Made by a program: the position numbers and the translations under genes | Shown: piece after piece, positions 5,570 through 7,845 of the stretch | How the letters are laid out: the number at the start of each line of letters is the position of its first letter | How positions within the stretch are numbered: position 1 is the stretch's first letter | Assembly (NCBI GenBank): GCA_012729875.1 | Contig: JAAYCC010000145.1 | Location: forward strand, 1 to 7,845 | Origin: Clostridiales bacterium | GTDB taxonomy: Bacteria; Bacillota; Clostridia; Oscillospirales; Oscillospiraceae | Direction: 5' to 3' | DNA length: 7,845 nt | The notes under the pieces: generated by a model | Seen by the model: only the letters and a program-made list of their open reading frames with translations | The model's database searches: none | Told to the model about the DNA's origin: nothing

Positions 5570-7845
5570 CAGATGTCCACCTTCTTTTTTAGCTCATAGA
5601 GCAGATTCATAGCCTCAATCGGCGTAAGAACATCGATATTGACGCCGCGCAGGCGGTCGACTACCTCATTTCCTCCGACGTCGCCCAGAGTGATCTGGTC
5701 GGAATCATCCCGCACAGTACCGGCCGCTGCAGGGGTCAGGCCGCTCTCAAGCTGGCTCAAGTACTGCTTCGCGCTGCGAATAACGCCGTCAGGCACCCCA
5801 GCGAGCTTCGCCACCTCGATACCGTAGCTGTCGTCGGCCGAGCCGCGCACTATCTTGCGCAAAAATATCAGGTCGCCGCCCTGCTTCTTGGCTGTTATGT
5901 TGTAGTTGCGGACTCCCGCCAGCGTCCCCTCAAGAGAGGTCAACTCGTGGTAGTGGGTGGCGAACATGGTCTTTGCGCCCAGCCTGCGTCTGTCGGCGCA
6001 GTACTCAAGGACGGCCCTGGCAATAGCCATGCCGTCGTAGGTGCTCGTGCCTCTGCCTATCTCGTCGAGGATCAGAAGGCTCTTGTCGGTGGCATGGCGC
6101 AAAATGTCCGCCACCTCGGTCATTTCGACCATGAATGTGCTTCGCCCGGACGCGAGATCGTCCGAAGCTCCTATACGCGTGAACACTCTGTCCACCACGC
6201 CGATGACGGCGCTGGCCGCGGGTACAAAGCTGCCGATCTGTGCCATGAGCACAATAAGCGCGGTCTGACGCATATATGTGGATTTACCGGCCATATTCGG
6301 CCCGGTTATTATCGCCACACGGTCGTCCGCGCAGTTCAGGAAGGTGTCATTGGGGACAAAGAGAGTGTCGCTGCACGTCAGCTCAACGACAGGGTGTCTG
6401 CCTCCAATAATGTTAACCGTGTTGGAGAGATCCACCTCCGGCATGGTATAGCCGTTACGCACGGCGACCTCGGCAAGTGAGCAGAGAGCATCCAGCTCGG
6501 CAATGGCGTCCGACACCGCCTGAATACGCGCGACTTCGTCGGCGACCCTCGTCCGCAGCTCCTCAAAATAGCGGTATTCCAGCTCCGCTATGCGCTCCTT
6601 CGCCGTCAGCAGGGTGTTCTCAAGCTCCTTGAGCTCCTGTGTGAAAAACCTCTCGCTTGCGGACAGGGTCTGCTTTCTGATATAGTCCTCCGGGACATTC
6701 TCCGAGGAGGCACGCGGAATATCGATATAGTATCCGAAGACCCTGTTATATCCAACCTTCAGCTTTTTTATGCCCGTGCGCCCGCGCTCCCGCTGTTCAA
6801 GCTCCGATACCATGCGTGCGCCGTTGTCGCGCACATCGCGCAGCCTGTCCACCTCTTCGGAATATCCTGACCTCAGTATGCCGCCCTCGCGTATGGAAAA
6901 AGGCGGCTCATCGCATATCGCGCGCTCTAAAAGCTGCGAAATCTCCGTCACGGGCTCGGTGTCCGCAATGGAGCGCAAAAGCGCGCTCTGCTTGCCCTTG
7001 AGAAGAGCGGAAAGCTCTGCTAAAGCTGCACAGTAGCACCCCAGCGAAAGAAGGTCGCGCCCGTTGGCAGTACCGTAGACGGCCCGTCCCGCAAGGCGCT
7101 GTATATCGCCTACGCCGCGGAGGATTTCGGTCAGCTCTCCCCGCAAGACGTTATCGGAATACAGCTCGCCGACCGCCGTAAGACGCCGCGTTATCGCCAC
7201 GGGCGACAGAAGCGGTCGCTCCACCCAAGAGCGCAAAAGTCTGCCGCCCATGGGGGTCTTTGTCTTGTCCAGCACCCAGAGCAGGCTGCCCTTCTTCTCT
7301 CCGGTACGGAGGTTCTCTGTGAGCTCAAGATTGCGGCGCGCAGTATAGTCCATCTCCATGAAGCGTCCCGCAGAGAAGACGTCAAGGCTGTTTATGTGGC
7401 CAATATCGAATTTCTGTGTCTCTATTATGTAGCTGAGAAGCCCGCCCGCGGCGCAGACCGACGCGCTATCGTCCGAAAGCCCCAGTGCGTCAATATCCGC
7501 GGCTCCGAACTGTTCGCAGACGCGGGCCGCCCCCTCCATAAAATCAAAACGCTCGGCGCCCTCCTCCACTATACAGTCGATGCGCTTCCCAAGATAGTCG
7601 CCCAGACGCCTGTCCTCACAGGCGCCGGCACTTAACACAGCCTCACGGGGCATGAATCTCGCCAGCTCGTTTTCTATGTGGCAGAGAGCATCCCCAGAAA
7701 AGCCCGATACGCAGAATTCTCCAGTTGAGACGTCACAGAACGCCACGGCTCCGGACAAGCCGTCGAGGTAGACTGCGCATATGTAGTTGGATTTTCCCTC
7801 CTCCAGCATAGAGCTCTCCGTGACCGTACCCGGGGTGATAACGCG
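5569..7845 (-). CDS. mutS: DNA mismatch repair protein MutS, 5' end cut by window edge
   Basis: 758 residues of MutS are present. The frame stays open to the right edge (RVITPGTVTESS precedes the first internal Met at 7809), so the true start lies outside and about 110 residues are missing, including most of mismatch-binding domain I with its Phe-x-Glu motif. MutS binds mismatches as a dimer and signals MutL in an ATP-dependent way. Visible parts, numbered from the edge: connector domain ~20-140, lever/core domain ~145-310 and 430-470, clamp ~310-430 (GYNRVFGYYIDI at 365-376), and ATPase domain from ~480. The ATPase has Walker A GPNMAGKST (515-523), Walker B LLILDE (590-595) followed by IGRGTSTYDG, and the ATHYHE motif (629-634). 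The C-terminal helices end ELKKKVDI. A possible degenerate clamp-binding motif QITLGD occurs at 717-722. The gene is followed by the CPBP gene instead of mutL. The key catalytic residues are intact. Confidence 0.97.
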   Translation of the reverse strand, partial: RVITPGTVTESSMLEEGKSNYICAVYLDGLSGAVAFCDVSTGEFCVSGFSGDALCHIENELARFMPREAVLSAGACEDRRLGDYLGKRIDCIVEEGAERFDFMEGAARVCEQFGAADIDALGLSDDSASVCAAGGLLSYIIETQKFDIGHINSLDVFSAGRFMEMDYTARRNLELTENLRTGEKKGSLLWVLDKTKTPMGGRLLRSWVERPLLSPVAITRRLTAVGELYSDNVLRGELTEILRGVGDIQRLAGRAVYGTANGRDLLSLGCYCAALAELSALLKGKQSALLRSIADTEPVTEISQLLERAICDEPPFSIREGGILRSGYSEEVDRLRDVRDNGARMVSELEQRERGRTGIKKLKVGYNRVFGYYIDIPRASSENVPEDYIRKQTLSASERFFTQELKELENTLLTAKERIAELEYRYFEELRTRVADEVARIQAVSDAIAELDALCSLAEVAVRNGYTMPEVDLSNTVNIIGGRHPVVELTCSDTLFVPNDTFLNCADDRVAIITGPNMAGKSTYMRQTALIVLMAQIGSFVPAASAVIGVVDRVFTRIGASDDLASGRSTFMVEMTEVADILRHATDKSLLILDEIGRGTSTYDGMAIARAVLEYCADRRRLGAKTMFATHYHELTSLEGTLAGVRNYNITAKKQGGDLIFLRKIVRGSADDSYGIEVAKLAGVPDGVIRSAKQYLSQLESGLTPAAAGTVRDDSDQITLGDVGGNEVVDRLRGVNIDVLTPIEAMNLLYELKKKVDI
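5577..5585 (-). promoter_or_regulatory. Ribosome binding site for the CPBP gene inside the end of mutS
   Basis: AGAAGGTGG on the minus strand lies within the last MutS codons, 7 bases before the ATG that overlaps the mutS stop. It decides the CPBP start and supports termination-reinitiation coupling. Confidence 0.75.

Noticed and set aside
5947..6480. 177-codon plus-strand open frame opposite mutS, and similar long frames opposite proS (3289-3822, 4017-4532)
   Set aside because: They lie entirely antisense to well-supported conserved genes, show no recognisable domains, and are expected by chance in GC-rich coding DNA with few antisense stops.

Overview
The window reads as an ordinary chromosomal segment from a moderately GC-rich anaerobic Bacillota, most likely a clostridium of the Oscillospirales/Oscillospiraceae type. 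The basis is a DnaD-family primosome protein followed by a DnaI/DnaC-type helicase loader, ZapA next to a U32-family protein, and a short archaeal/eukaryote-type prolyl-tRNA synthetase. No single gene fixes the genus, so this placement is inferred from gene content and protein style. I see no rRNA, tRNA, CRISPR, insertion sequence, phage gene or attachment site, and no gene-free stretch longer than about 200 bases.

Layout. Bases 1-950 (minus strand) hold a zapA to U32 pair; the U32 gene runs off the left edge. A divergent intergenic region of about 230 bases (951-1183) carries promoters for both directions, two of which appear to share their -35 DNA. Bases 1184-3127 (plus) hold a two-gene replication-initiation operon, DnaD-like then DnaC/DnaI-like, with the second gene's ribosome binding site overlapping the first gene's stop codon; an intrinsic terminator follows. 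Bases 3249-4807 (plus) hold proS as a complete single-gene unit with a near-consensus promoter, a short leader and a strong terminator. Bases 4865-7845 (minus) hold mutS, cut by the right edge, and a CPBP/CAAX-type intramembrane protease gene that starts on the last base of the mutS stop codon.

How the genes relate. The DnaD-like and DnaC-like proteins probably act together to load the replicative helicase. ZapA acts on the FtsZ ring. The U32 protein is better viewed as a possible iron-sulfur RNA hydroxylase than as a protease. ProS charges tRNA-Pro and MutS starts mismatch repair. The CPBP protein has no obvious functional link to MutS beyond co-transcription and probable translational coupling. 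I did not find a convincing undescribed system. The points most worth a second look are the mutS-CPBP coupling (with no mutL directly downstream), the overlapping divergent promoters, and the degenerate clamp-binding motif in MutS.
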